The notes under the pieces are model-generated. The model did no database searches. It was not told the DNA's origin and saw only the letters and a list, made by a program, of their open reading frames with translations. The translations under genes were made by a program, and so were the position numbers. 64,000 nt of DNA from Pogonophryne albipinna (taxonomy: Eukaryota; Chordata; Actinopteri; Perciformes; Artedidraconidae), in the NCBI GenBank assembly GCA_028583405.1, contig JAPTMU010000086.1, positions 186,001-250,000 of the forward strand. Reading direction: 5' to 3'. This document shows positions 22,401 to 35,563 of the stretch, one piece after another (positions within the stretch are counted from its first letter, which is position 1; every line of letters starts with the position of its first letter).

Positions 22401-24360
22401 AGGTTGTTAAAAAAAATGGTTAAAGGTTGTTAAATTAATGTACGTCTCTCTGATTCTCTATAATGATTGGTGAAGGTAATGCACACACGAGGACCAACTA
22501 GCTGATTCACAGTTCACAGACAGAAACATCCCAGTCTGCCAGCGCAGTGTGAGCCAACACACAGAAAACTTCACCACTTCATCACCTCATGCCGCCTACT
22601 GGCACACACTCTGAGATGAAACACACTCAGACTGTGCGGTGCAGCAGTACAGGAGGGAAACTGTTCTCTAAACTTAACCTCCGTCTTAATATTCATGAAA
22701 TATATTTATACTGACAGTCACAACATCCACATGACAGCCGCAGAGTACACTTCATAATTCATAAACAGCCTGCAGTCTGCTCACAAGGGTATATTCAGCG
22801 GATAAAATATTCACAACATTTCATGAAAACTGTCAAGGTCAACCAGTTAGCTTGATTAAAAAATGAATGAAAAGAATTTACCAACTGTGCACATGTATCA
22901 CATTACAGTAAATACTATCATAGTGAAAATTAATGCATGGGTATGGCTGGGCGATATGGAGAAAATCCAACATCACAAAAAAAATGTAATACTCAATACC
23001 TGCAATAATATTAAAGGTTTGACTATTTGTGCCTTCACTAATATTTACACAACATGTGATGAGTAATCATTGAATGAATAATAAATAAGTTGGTTTAGGC
23101 AAATAATTGAATAGTTTTGTAGGCTCAGAAAATGAAATCACTTTACTGTTATGAAGTCTTTTGAGTCAGGAAAATACAACACTAATGCCATATTACAATA
23201 TTCAAAATCATCTATTTACATCATGATTTGTTAGAAAATAAAAGCATTATTATTATTATTATAATACAACAATATCTTTAATATTATTATGATTATTTAA
23301 TTTATTTATGTTGTATTTATTTTTTTACATTATTTTGATGCCCTAAAGTGGGGTTCTTGTTTTTTTTTTTTTTTTAAATCCAATTCCTGCCATGTTAAAA
23401 TAGCAATAATGATTTCATCTTGAAACAAACAAATGACCAGAAAAACTGCTTGAATTGATCAACCCTGACTCTCCCAAGCCCGAAACGACATTCCCAAAAT
23501 AAAATAAAACTCCATAATTAATAAAAGGAGAGTTTTTAATTTAGCTTTAAATTGTGAGGAATGGTTGTAATTAAGATCATTAGAAAATTGACTCCAACAC
23601 TACACAGAGCACTATACAGAACTGGCTCCTTTGACAATGAGTTACTGAGTGAGAAACTCATGCCTGTAAAAGCACTCACTAAGCAGTGTTACGTCAACCA
23701 GTAACACTGCTATGTAGCGATGCTAAATATGTACCTCTGATGTAAGTCCAGAAATTATCTAACGCTTTCACAGATGTGCTTGAGTTGGACAAAAGCAGAA
23801 AGAACAATCGCAGGACGATTCGGACGAGCACAAACAAGTTACATAACAGCCTTAGGAGAAAAGTGCGTCAGACTGCGCGAGTGGCAGCCCCCGCCTGACC
23901 CTGCCCTGAGAGGAGTTGGCATGGTGCTGAGCGTGGAGCTGGGGGGGTTACACAAGAGCAATGACAGGAATGAGAGTACACATGGTGTTGCGATTTCAAG
24001 GAAACACCCATATTTCTTGAGAATCTCAGGCCGGCAAGATCTGGTCTGAAAATGCCAACAAAGACGAGAGGACACAATATAACTTGGATATGTTTTCATT
24101 CTCAGAGTTCATCACCTTTTGTGACGCACTCTCAATCCTTCCCCAGCAGATGAACCCGAAAACAATCTCATGTTTTCTACCACCAGCCAGCTATAACAAG
24201 GTGACATTCTTGAGAAAACCGCAGTGCTTTGTGCACTCTCCTTTCCTCATGCTCCCTCCTCTTACTCAACCCCTTCCCCCCCCCCCATCTTTGAGCTGTA
24301 AAAGCTGCTTTGTGTTGTGCGGAGGATTGTGCAAACGGGCCAGGAGAGTAAAAGTAGGTC
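22401..24360. other. Intergenic, no gene recognised
   Basis: AT-rich with ATT/TTA microsatellite-like stretches near 23250-23340 and a MITE fragment at 22940. Open frames around 23774-24365 are short, overlap on both strands and show no family features. Confidence 0.45.
22940..23010. mobile_element. Fragment of a GGGCGATATGG-type MITE
   Basis: TATGGCTGGGCGATATGGAG followed by AAAATCCAACATCAC resembles the end of a widespread fish repeat. The rest is AT-rich and not traceable. Confidence 0.35.
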
Positions 24361-24449
24361 ACTGAGGAGAGGATGGAGGAGAGGAGGGGTGAGGAAGGAG
24401 AGAGGGGTTATTCAGAGTCAAGGACTGACACAGGGAGGGAGGGGAGGTT

Positions 24450-24647
<198 letters not shown>

Positions 24648-24984
24648 CAGTTTGCATTCGGCTGGCATTTATACAAAATCACTTACATAGTGATGATTGC
24701 CTCTAATAGGATTATCTACATGACATTAGTGTTATCAACAATATAACTCTTTTCATGGTGACCTCATATGAGAAACTGAAGCCTATTGTTCATTGATTTA
24801 CTGGAATGTACACTCCCTGGACATTTTATCAGGTACACCTGTTCAACTGCTGGATTACATTACATTCGTTTTTTCAGTGTAGCTTGCCAAGAGCCACAAG
24901 TGATGAAGACTTTAATGCACACATCATTTTAATAAAATAACCAAAATATATCTGGAGCTTTAAATGGCTATATGCATGGTGAGT

Positions 24985-25126
24985 ACTTTTACTTTCGCTA
25001 TTTTTTAATGCTACTGTGATAATGATAATTTTTACTTTTACATGCAGAACTTTTACTTATGACTTTTAAACTGTACTAATGCTACATTTACTTAACTAAA
25101 TTATCTGAGTACTTCTTCTACCTCTG
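24985..25126. mobile_element. Short copy of the ACTTAAGTACTT MITE-like family
   Basis: GAGTACTTTTACTTT, repeated ACTTTTACTT and the end GAGTACTTCTTCTACCTCTG resemble the right half of the family. Confidence 0.5.
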
Positions 25127-25220
25127 GATGAATGTCACTTACACAGCAGTGCCTCATGAAGTTACAGATGATAAAACCGTGGACATTTTAGACCTCATCT
25201 GGACTTTTGTCTTCCACATC

Positions 25221-25224
<4 letters not shown>

Positions 25225-25296
<72 letters not shown>
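25225..25296. repeat. (TG)36 microsatellite
   Basis: A 72-bp perfect TG run in the same intergenic region, about 600 bp from the larger CA tract at 24451-24643. Confidence 0.97.
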
Positions 25297-25297
<1 letters not shown>

Positions 25298-26200
25298 TTA
25301 CAGAGGGGTCTGTTGGCCTTGCGCTGCCTGGGGTGATCAACAGCCCCGGCTGGTTATGTAACCGGGATGCTGCAGTATGTAGGTCAGCAGCACAGGGAGA
25401 GGCAGGGATGGGGTGAGGAGTAGGGGGAGGAGGGGGAGGAAGCTCAGGGAGTGTGTTCGCCTGTGTGTTGGTACGTATGAGTGTGTGTGTGTTCACACGG
25501 CGGATGTACATGTTATATTGTGCCGAGCAGACGTCAAATACAATCACACCAGACTCAAAGCGACAGGCGGAGAGGGAGGAATCAATAGGGGCCCGACGGT
25601 GTAGAAACTCATTGTGAAACTAATGCCCCATGCGTCTTTAAACATTAACTACATGTTTGCTTTTCACAATCCTCTCATAAAGTTTCAAATAACAAGGTTT
25701 TGCATCATCTAATGCAAATAAATGTTGGAAGTGGAAAGATTTCATCACATCAAATAAAATGAAATAATAAAACATGCACTGAGAGGCAAATAAAAGTCTG
25801 GATTTGATGATGAGACCTGTTGCACTGTTTGTTAGAAACACCAGACAAAGCAATCAGGATACAAATATGACCCTAATATTATACACAGGTCAAAGACACA
25901 TGAGTCATGCTCATCAGGAGGTTCTCTAGTTAAAGAAGAAATAACTCTGTTATCAATTATTAAACACTTTGCAGCGTCAAGGTTGATAATCTAGAGTGAG
26001 GTTTATTAGAGCTATTAATAATCTTGAAGAAAGAAAATGTCTGGATAGAAGAGCTGCACTGGCTCAAAAATAATTTCGGCACAAAATAACTCATACTCTT
26101 GTGAGATGACAGGATAAGTGGTTGAAAAAAAAGTCCCTTGGAGTTTTCTTGTGATTTCTCTATGAATAAACCTGTTCTGCTTCTTGAATTTCATTCTTAA

Positions 26201-26355
26201 TTTCCTGTGATGTTTACATTTTGAATAAGTAGATCACCTTCTGTGTCTTTCCTCGCTGAATTTGTGAATAAATCTGCTGTTTCCTGTGATGATTGTTGCT
26301 TTAATTTGAGAAAGTGGATCACCTTCTGTCTCTTTCCTCGCTGGATTTGCAATTT
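26201..26355 (+). repeat. Two-copy tandem duplication, about 80-bp unit
   Basis: TTTCCTGTGATG recurs at 26201 and 26280, and ATCACCTTCTGTGTCTTTCC is matched by ATCACCTTCTGTCTCTTTCC downstream, each followed by TCGCTGRATTTG. Noncoding. Confidence 0.65.
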
Positions 26356-26900
26356 CAAGGCTGCATTCACACATTGTGGCGTTATACAATGAAAATACCA
26401 TCAGGTTTTCGCAGAACATGTTACATTTTAGGGTGTGATTACGAAAGGGTTGATAATACAGATTATTAACATGGTTTTTTAGAGTGTCTCAGATTTGGTA
26501 CACGCCTGCCTGAAAGAGAGAAATGTGACCCCTCTGCTGAACATGCTGGGTTGGCAGCCGTTCAGGAGAGAGTTATGTTGCCTGCCATGACCCATTCAAT
26601 CCTCCCTGCCTCTGTCCTGCACTGGAAGGAAAATAGGTCAGCGAAGTGTGAGTGTGCACTGCTTCAGATGTGTGTATATGATTTAGGGACAGATAAACTT
26701 AAACAATTTAACACATAACGGTTTATTTCACAACTTAAAAATAGGCCGCAAGAAAGCTGAGCACTTTGCTAATGAAAGTAGGCCAGTATGGAATGACTGT
26801 GGGCACGCTTGTGAGAGATGATTCAGCTCCATGTTATGTAATGCTGAACCACCCCTGGGTCCTGTTACCATATCATGTGACCTTGTGCTACAGGAAGTAG

Positions 26901-26902
<2 letters not shown>

Positions 26903-26977
<75 letters not shown>
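26903..26977. repeat. (TG)n microsatellite, 75 bp
   Basis: A perfect TG run followed by an interrupted TATGTGTTG tail, intergenic. Confidence 0.97.
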
Positions 26978-26983
<6 letters not shown>

Positions 26984-27434
26984 TGTATGAGAGAGTGAGA
27001 GCCTCTGGGCATCTGACGTAACAATCCCACATCTGACTGTCAAATTTATTGTAGGGCTCGAAGTTTTTATTTTACACATATGAAAAGTTTTATTTGACTT
27101 TAAATGTACTAAAACATGGATTCACTTTATTTGCCAGAGCAGGATGAACTTGTCTTTGATGAGTTGTTCACAATTCTGTGATTTTCCATCTCAGTCACGT
27201 GGTAGAGAGTTACTTCCGCTAGGCAAAGGCAAACACACCTTCAGAACATGTCTAAATATTAACAGGAGCATCTATTGCATTGAACTCGGCACGTGTAACA
27301 CAATCCAATCCTCAATTCTCTCAGAGTTTAAAAACAATAATTGGGAAATACTCTTATTAGGTTCCTTGCCAAGAGTTATATTACAAGATGATGTATACCT
27401 CTCGTCTGTATGCTACATTTGAATGTATGGCCAA

Positions 27435-28020
27435 CAGTTAGTTAGCTTAGCTTAGCATTAAGACAATAGGAAGTCACTGCACCCAGACAGAAGATAGTCA
27501 ATCACACAACCCTCAATAAAACCACAATTGTTCTTTTGGGCAAACTCACGAAGAAATTGGGCAGCTCATGCAGCAGCTAAACCTGTACAATCAAGACCAA
27601 AATAAACGGTGTAATTCTCAAAGTAGACACAAGGGCCACGTCCAACATTGCTAGTCACGTATTCAGTTTCGGCGGCAGTTCTTCCAGTTTGTCCAAAGGT
27701 CTTCTAATCAGGGCTCTATACATAAAGAACTACGGCAGATGTGTAATATGTAATGCAGCCGAACCGTGTACTACAATGCCGTTATGTGATGACTTTCAAA
27801 GAGAAAAGCAAGCACACTCAGATTAAAGTATTATTTTCTTTAAAAAAATATATATTTCGAATTTCATATCGCATAAACACCATATCCCAACGTGCATTTC
27901 GGCTAAAACAATCCAATCATCTTTGCTAAAGAATACAGCTTTAGATAGAATTAGCTAAGCTAAATGTTTGCCCCTGTTTTGTAATCGTTATGCTATGCTA
28001 AGCTAGCTGGCTGCTAGCCC
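27435..28020. mobile_element. Possible MITE with AGCTTAGCTTAGCAT inverted ends
   Basis: The left part reads GTTAGCTTAGCTTAGCAT and the right part ATGCTATGCTAAGCTAGCTGG, forming inverted ends about 580 bp apart. No coding frame inside. Exact borders and target duplication were not found. Confidence 0.4.
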
Positions 28021-28739
28021 AAGCACAGACATGAAGGTGGTACATGTTATTATTTTTCAAGGTTTTTTTTTTTATCAGAAATCAGCATCTCATCAGAAAC
28101 CTCAACAAAACAGCAGGTGTGCTTTTTTGTAGTACATTGAGTGTCTTTTAGCCCTTTCCACCAGGCTGAGCTTTCCAGAAAAGAGGATTTCTTATTCAAA
28201 TGAAGGAACAGCTTCATGCTATGTGGTCATGAAAACTGATTCAGTCCAGACTTAAGTCCCACGTAGCTGTGAGGGAACTCTGACTCAGGTGCTATGATGT
28301 GTCTCCCTTTACTTCCACTAATAATGATTCACTTGAATGATCTGACAATACAAACAGCTTACTGACATCAGAGGAACACTCATAGCTGTTGAAGACATTA
28401 AATCAAGTGCACGTAGTTACAAATCCAAGCTGCCACGTTGTTCCATTAATATTATAACTAGAGCAACACTATTTTCTACTAAAACATTCTCATTTTCATC
28501 AAACCTATTTAATCTATTTCACTGATCAGAAATAAGCTATTTAAATCGTCAAAAAATAAAAATGACCTTAAAGCTGGCCCTGTGTGTGAACATATTTGGC
28601 TTATGTCGTGATATTTTATGCCAATTTAGCTTGCTTTTTTACTTCTTTTTATCTTAATATCAATCAGGAAGGAAGCTCTTGGGCTTTGATGACTCAATTA
28701 AAAGGTTGTATGTTTTCAGTTTGAAATATGTGACCAAGC

Positions 28740-29129
28740 TTAAAGGTGGGGTAGGTAATCTTGGAGAAACCAGCTCGAGTGCGCTAGAATTTGAAAATAC
28801 ACAGCCGGAAGAAATCTGCTACTTCCTTACAGAGCCCCTCCTCCAACACACACAAACGCGCACATGACCAATGAGGGCACGAGATAAGTTTGTGCACAGA
28901 TGGAAGGCTGACAGGCAGGTAGGCCATCCAGTTACTTTAGCCGGGCCGGCTCAGATGATTGGTCGTGCTTTTTACAGTACCACGGCTTCCACAGATGACA
29001 TTTTTTAATGTATTTATTGTCAAAACATTTAAGATATTCATTGCTATCGAGATGTTAAGAGAATTCCATGGAATATAACAAAAAGTGTTTCTCGAGCCGG
29101 TTTCTCAAACTTACCTACCCCACCTTTAA
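28740..29129. mobile_element. 390-bp MITE with about 39-bp inverted repeats and TTAA flanks
   Basis: The left end TTAAAGGTGGGGTAGGTAA is mirrored at the right by TTACCTACCCCACCTTTAA, and the pairing continues through GAGAAACC and GCTCGAG. TTAA at both ends fits a piggyBac-type target duplication. No transposase is present. Confidence 0.8.
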
Positions 29130-30730
29130 GGGCTGTTATAAGCATTGGGACATTCCCCTCAACACCCTGAACGTAATGCTGACCTCTGACCTTCTAGTGT
29201 TAAAATGTGTCAAATTATGATTACAAATACTACAGGATATTAATGTTAGGCTGCAGCAGAACACAACAAGAATGCAAGATGGGAGAAAAAGCCACACTAT
29301 AGTATGATGCTTCATCAATCTGGGTTTGCCAAACAAGTGTGTGTCTCCCAAAGTTATCCTCTTTTCAGAAATAAATTCCTTTATGTCTAGGCGTTACAAT
29401 CCGTTCACCTGCTGCTCTGGGTGTATTTGGGTCACGAAGGGTTAAGAAGGGATATCTTCAGGGCGAGTATGTATGGAGAGGACACAGATTACAGAGATGT
29501 ACATGTGGGAATGCGAGTATTGTATAAAACAGACTTGCCTATTCTCTAATGCAGAAATGTATGTCACATGTTTGCGTTACATACAGAACAAACAGCTGAT
29601 ACTGTGCTGCTACATAAAGATTAATGCACAGTCTGCATTTTACATGTAAGCCAACATTATTAAAGCTCCAGCCTGACAGACAAACAACATGTTGAAGCTG
29701 TGGTGAGGGAAGTAACCTGCGGGCCTCCGTGGTGGTTATTAAGTGGATTAACCCCTTTAGATTAGTCTCAGCCATTTCTCCCATCTGTCTACTGCTACAC
29801 CACAGATCTGCCACTGTACAACCACAGGACACACACACACACATGCTGAGTATGTGAGCAGCAAATCTCCCACTGGCCTACTGTAGGAATACAGTACAGA
29901 GCGTACCGTATGTACTGTGGCCTCTGCCTCACATGCAAGGAAACCCGCACACATACACTAATCTATGATTAGTCGTTGATTATTATTCTCAGTTGAGTGA
30001 ACAGTACACATGAAACACATGTTGCACGAATACATGTTCCTCATTACAAACAGATTTAGACTATGAGTACAGTATATGTGTGTCTTTTGTAGTTGTTTTG
30101 CGTCTTTGTAGTCCTTCTGTGGGTCTCTGTTGTAGCTTTGCCACTCTTTGTTTTGTCTTTTTGTAGATTTGTTTCTCTTTGGAGTCATTTTGTGACTTTG
30201 TTGTTGTTCTTGTGTCTGTGTGAAATTGTTTTTGTTTCTCTGACTCTTTCTTAGATTGACTTCCATAGGATTATAAAAGTTTGTAAAATTGCATTTTGTC
30301 AAGTTACAAAGAGATGCATTTATTGTAAAAGAAAACAGAGGACAAGAGTACACATAGTCCTCGTGATTTGCAATCTCTTGATCAGCAGCACCCTCACCTG
30401 AAATACTCCTTCAGTCTCTCATACACAGATTTCCTTTAAACAATATTTGGAACTCCAGCAACATGCTCAATGCATGCTGCCAGGCTGTCTGAAATGTGTT
30501 GAAAGTCATCCTTCTATATTTACCCTTTATAAGAAAATGCAGCCTAACACATGCTCTTCTTACTGTGTGGCTGATTCTCCAGACAGATAAGTGTTGTTCT
30601 TGAAAACAAAATAATAATTGCTATTTCCTTTGAAAGAGAACCGTGATCGTTGGCCCTATGAAAGAAAAAATATATATAAATTGACACGATCATTATTATA
30701 GGTTAAGCTACCCAGTATTGTAGCGTAACC
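29130..30730. other. Intergenic, only a degenerate tandem repeat recognised
   Basis: Apart from the TTTGTAGTC-type repeat at 30065-30260 nothing interpretable was found; open frames are short and lack domains. Confidence 0.4.
30065..30260. repeat. Degenerate TTTGTAGTC-type tandem repeat
   Basis: Imperfect repeats of TTTTGTAGTTGTTTTGCGTC, spaced about 20-25 bp. The same pattern recurs at 51235-51660. Antisense open frames here are lysine/glutamine-rich artefacts. Confidence 0.5.
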
Positions 30731-30739
30731 TATAATAAC

Positions 30740-31007
30740 CCGCCATTACCAAGTACATCATTGAAGTGATGAGCACATTAATGCACCAAAAATACAACAT
30801 AAAATAACAAAAAAAGATGTTTAGATGCGCCTTTCTGCATAACAAGCACTTTAACTTTTGATACTTAAAGTATATTTTGATGGTAATACTATTATACTTT
30901 ACTTAATAGGTGTTTTGAATGAAGAACTTTTACTTTTAACAGAGTATGTTTACACTGCAGGATTGCTTTTTTACTTACTTTTTTTTTTAGTACTTCTTCC
31001 ACCACTG
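30740..31007. mobile_element. Copy of the ACTTAAGTACTT MITE-like family
   Basis: Contains GTGATGAGCACATTAATGCA, repeated ACTTTTACTT and the right end GTACTTCTTCCACCACTG, the inverted form of the family's CAGTGGTGGAAG end. Confidence 0.55.
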
Positions 31008-31689
31008 TTTATATGTTATCTGGGAAGTCTGCAAAATGTCGGTCACATACAAACATCAAAGCATGAGCTTTTACTAAACCAAACTACTGATGACTTGTTC
31101 TTTGCCTCAGGGCTTACTCCTGCCATTAAAAAGAACAACTGCTCCAGGAAAAACAAATCATGTAAACTCATTTCAGCAGCTCCAAATAAAACCTCCTTGA
31201 GTCAGACTAATTTATATTTGGAATCCACATGATACCAGTTGACTGAATGTTGGTCCGGCTATTTATTGATTGAAACGAATGCCAAGGAAGCGGCCTGATC
31301 TGACCTCTCACACACTGGAAGGGCAGAGGGGGACAACAAGAAACCACAAGTGAGGAAAAAGATACTCTGCTCTGCCGTCAGGGGAAAACACACGATGCCT
31401 TTAATGCAATGTCAGCTGAGGATAAATAGAGCATGTGACTAAAGTGTCTCTTAGACATCCTGCACAGGTGGTGTCTGTCAAAACTAATAGGGTTCAGCAG
31501 ACACATATGGACCATGGGTATGTTTTCCATCTGGAGCATATCCTTTAAAAGGTAGGTTACCTTCTTCACAAGTGACTTTAACACCAATCGTGTCCCACTC
31601 AGCATTTAGGAATTCTCTTTGAGTTGCACTGAACAGACTCCAGGTCCTTGCAGAAAAGCTTTACCCTGAGGCACAGACGGGGTTCAGAG

Positions 31690-31946
31690 GCGGAAGATTT
31701 ACGAGATAAATGATCTTCTGTCAGAGGCAGCTGCAGAGAGCAGAGGAAACCACTCTACATGGCCTTCATTGACCTTATGAAAGCTTTTGCCGTACGTGCA
31801 TCCCCTTCCGGATTGTTTGACCGGATACGTTGCCCCCCAGAACTCATCTGCATCCTCCAGTCACACTAAACCATCATGCTAGAGACCATCAAGTTTGATT
31901 GGCGCCCACGTTGTAGGATATATTATTTTCTCTTTGTGTGTCAAGC
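31690..31946 (+). pseudogene. Decayed LINE reverse-transcriptase fragment, 5' part
   Basis: In broken frames the sequence retains the palm-region motif AFIDLMKAF and a following GLFDRIRCPPELICILQ, recognisable as a non-LTR retrotransposon RT. Frameshifts and stops show it is dead. It continues at 32868 after the hAT insertion. Confidence 0.6.
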
Positions 31947-31954
31947 CTTTAAAT

Positions 31955-32859
31955 CAGTGGTTCTCAACCGGTCAGGCCTCAGGACCCACTTTTTACTTGG
32001 TCAATACATCGCGACCCAACATTTTGAAGCACTCAAATCTATTCAACAAAAAAACGTGCTGTAATATATACGCTTTTCAGCATACAATATTAATAAAAGT
32101 GAAGTACAGTGCATATATCCCTTATATCCCTTCACAGAACTAAAGTATGCTTTTAAAAAAGTTTTATGAGATGATGGAATCAAAGCTGAACTATATAAAA
32201 AGGCACGCATGCTGGAAACCCAACCCCAGTCTGGGGGGATTCCCCCCCAGGAGATTTTTAGAAATACTAACATAAACTATGCATTCTGGTACACTGAGAA
32301 GAAAAATAAATAAATCTATTACTACCCGACATATTAATAATATTTTATGCGATTGTTTGTTTTTCACTTTGTTCTGACATCTTGCTGCGAGAAGAGTAAA
32401 GAGGAGATAGTCTGTGTGACTTACTTTAAATTGTGGGTAAGGGTAGATAGCTCCCATTGTTCTGTGACCTGTCAGTCATCAGACCGGGGGTCATATTTCA
32501 TTATGTGTTCATTTCTATCTGAAGTTGTACCCATGGATGTATAAAAAAAGAGTTCTACCGCAAAGTTATTCTCTGTGGGGACTTCCGGCAACAATCTTGA
32601 TTCTGATTGGCCAGAAGACTCGAAAAAACATCAGCAAAGATATTTTATTGAGAAGATGATCACTATGTGACAGAAGTTTTCAAAACCGTTTATGGTCTCC
32701 GGTACTTCCAGTCCAACGCCGACTGCATGCACAGCGTTAGAAAATCGGGCCTTCAAAATAAAAGTTTGACTTTCCCCCCAAAAAAAAAAATTCCAATTTT
32801 TTTTTTCTATTTTTTTTTCTTCACTAACACATCCGCGACCCACCAGTTGAGAACCACTG
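31955..32859. mobile_element. Non-autonomous hAT transposon (905 bp) with perfect 8-bp target duplication
   Basis: The ends are CAGTGGTTCTCAACCGG and, inverted, CCAGTTGAGAACCACTG, the common hAT terminus. CTTTAAAT is duplicated exactly at 31947-31954 and 32860-32867. The interior is AT-rich with no transposase frame. It interrupts an older LINE remnant. Confidence 0.88.
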
Positions 32860-32867
32860 CTTTAAAT

Positions 32868-33560
32868 AACCAACAAAGTGTGTCTACCAAGGACATACGG
32901 TAACTTATTCAACTTTGCGCAACTCAGGACTAAAAATTCCTACCCCTGGACTTGGAAATGCTTCTCCTTTTGGGAAAGCTAACAGCTAAAGTTTGGGACA
33001 AAGGCAAACTCGAACAGTCCACATGAAGACAAAGGTGTAGAAGGCCTATGTCATCAGCACACCTCTGTACGGTGGTTTAGCTTGGACCCAATACTCACAT
33101 CAAGAGCGGAGGGTAAACAGCTCTCATCTGCGCTGCCTGAGGCGTGTACTGGGCCCCACCTTGAGGGACATGATCACACACACAGCTGTCCAGCAGAGAT
33201 CAAAGCCTCCCAGGATGTATCTTCAGCGACATCCAGTTGGTTGGGCCATGTCTTGCTGATGGACGAATCCCAAATACATTCATTAGAAGGAAATGTCATC
33301 CGGCAAGAGGACGACTGGCCGCCCATAGACACACTTTCAGGATGTTTCTAAGCAATCCCTGTAATGTCAACCCCATCAGGATCAGGCCAGACTTCATTGG
33401 CAGAGGGGACTTGTGCACAGATGAGGGAAAGAAAGCCAAGAGGAATCACAACAACTGGACATCATCTACATCTGCGACCAAGTCTGTCTCTTGGATTGAT
33501 CTTAAGAGCCACTGTCTACGGTTACAAACTAGAAAACAACTGTGAAATCCATTTCCTGGA
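32868..33560 (+). pseudogene. Decayed LINE reverse-transcriptase fragment, 3' part
   Basis: Degenerate frames read LLLLGKLTAKVWDKGKL, then sequences related to ISTLLYG, HLRCLRRVLG and WLGHVLLMD, as in the C-terminal region of non-LTR elements whose ORF2 ends with this conserved run. Several frameshifts. Together with 31690-31946 it forms one LINE copy split by the hAT element. Confidence 0.6.
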
Positions 33561-33698
33561 GACTTTCCTTTACCCATTACTCTCCTTGCCTTAACCTAAC
33601 TTTAACCACCTTAAAATGATTTATGACATATGGACTCAAAAGGAAGTTCCAAATGATGTGACTGTAAACAGATTTGTGTCACAACAACATGAGTAACA

Positions 33699-34110
33699 GA
33701 GTTGGGAAGTAACACAGTACGTTTACTCAAGTACTGTACTTAAGTAAAATGTTGAGGTATTTTTACTTTACTTGAGTATTTCTATTTTATGCTATCTTTA
33801 CTTCTACTCCACTGCAATTCAGTGGTAAATCGTATACTTTTACACTTATTTAATATCTTTAGTTACTTAAAAGATTTGGATTCATAATGTGAAATATAAT
33901 CAACTCTTAAATCAGACTTTAGTTCCACCTGGAGTAAATTCACAAGCCCTGCACTATACAAAGTCATTGAAACTAGCTGCACCTTTACCTGTGATAAACA
34001 CAATAATGCATCAATAATTATTATCAAAACATATCATATAGCCTATAGGCTATTATTCTGAAATGGACCAATCTGCATAATGACTACGTTTACTTGTTGT
34101 ACTTGAAGTA
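33699..34110. mobile_element. Copy of the ACTTAAGTACTT MITE-like family
   Basis: TTGGGAAGTAACACAGTACG, then GTACTTAAGTAAAATGTTGAGG, ACTTTACTTGAGTATTT and a TTAGTTCCACC block, as in the abundant teleost repeat whose full ends read CAGTGGTGGAAG. Related copies lie at 12598, 24985, 30740 and 43470. Confidence 0.55.
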
Positions 34111-34265
34111 CATTTGATGCTAATTCAGAGCTTCTAGCGATAACCCCTCTCCAACTGTCAGTTAGGTTAAAGCCAGTCAGTGTTCAAAATATGGAAATTA
34201 GAGCTCCGACAACATATAGCAAAACCGGCCAGACAGGTCACAACCTCCCTCCCACACACACATCT

Positions 34266-34331
34266 GTCACGTGACCTCTGACCTCCCGGACCCACATTGT
34301 TTAATGTTTCATCAGGGTGCCGAGGCGGGAA
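34266..34331. promoter_or_regulatory. Composite E-box / DR1 / E2F-like motif cluster
   Basis: GTCACGTGAC (34266-34275) overlaps a perfect minus-strand DR1, AGGTCA-G-AGGTCA (34284-34272), and GGCGGGAAA lies at about 34323-34331. It is intergenic, about 1.3 kb beyond the rgl3 poly(A) signal. The motifs are exact; function is inferred. Confidence 0.35.
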
Positions 34332-35563
34332 AACGACCCCCATGACCCAGCTCTTCTTTCCTTGCTCTTTTAAATACATTTCTGCAGATCTTTGGTCATT
34401 AAACTTAGATCTAAAATCTAGTTAGATAAAATCTAAATAAATATGAATATAAATAAACAATAAGATTATGTTTCACCTCTTTTTCTTACTTTTGAGAAGG
34501 ACGAACATGTTGTTTATCTTTGAACTTAAGTCGGTGAGCAAAGCCAGACCAAGCATTCAAAGTGTTTGAGGTTGGCTCCCCCTGGTGGTCGGACACAGAC
34601 ATGATGTTTATTCTGATTTTAAATTCTCTATGTCCATCTTGGTGACATAAAGCCAGAGCTCATGTACATTTTAATAAATAATAACTAAAAACGATAACCT
34701 ACATTTTCAATGAACCACAACAGGGTTTGATGGATTCCGACCATTTATTTTGACTTAAGAAATGATTTGAAGCAAAAAAATAAATAAAACAATCAATAGT
34801 AAATTGGCTTTATTAATACTACTTATAAAGAGCAAGTGCTTAGATTAAACTTTAAAAATAAAGAATCTGTTAAAATAAAATATATAAAGACATGTAGGCA
34901 TGAATTACACATTTCATACAGTAACGTTGATAACATGTTAAACATACTAAATGAGAGCATGTACATGAATGCCTTCTAATAATAACAATACAAATAATAA
35001 TACAGACAGACATACAGACAGGAAGTCACTGTGTGGACCCCTCCTTCATACTTTATATGCAGCAGCCAGACCCTCACTCATAACAAACCACAGCAGCATT
35101 GCATCTGCACACAGATGCTAAAAACTGAGGAGACACTTCACCAGTGTGTGTTTGATTCTATGCATTTTAAACATAATGTGAACCATTATTACATTTGTCT
35201 TAACCTTCAAACTCGCTTTGAGTTTTACTATTGAAAAAGCTGCCTTAGAGTTTTGGGGAGGATTTCACATCACTGACATCAACAATTCATTCACATACAG
35301 AGACAATTCATTTTCACGTTCATGAACCATTCTTCAGATGAATCTCATTCACATGCCGAGTGAGCTTCATACCACTCGATGCTCACAAACAACGTCTTCT
35401 TCCATTTATTAAAGCAGACGGTAAGAAAAACGTCCGCTTTCTCCATTCAGAATAATGCTAACTTGGGTTGACCTTCTGAGATACCAAATCCATTTAAGTA
35501 CACTTATGTCCGGAGACATTGAAAACAAAACAAGACAAACAGAAACACATTTTCCTAACAAAC

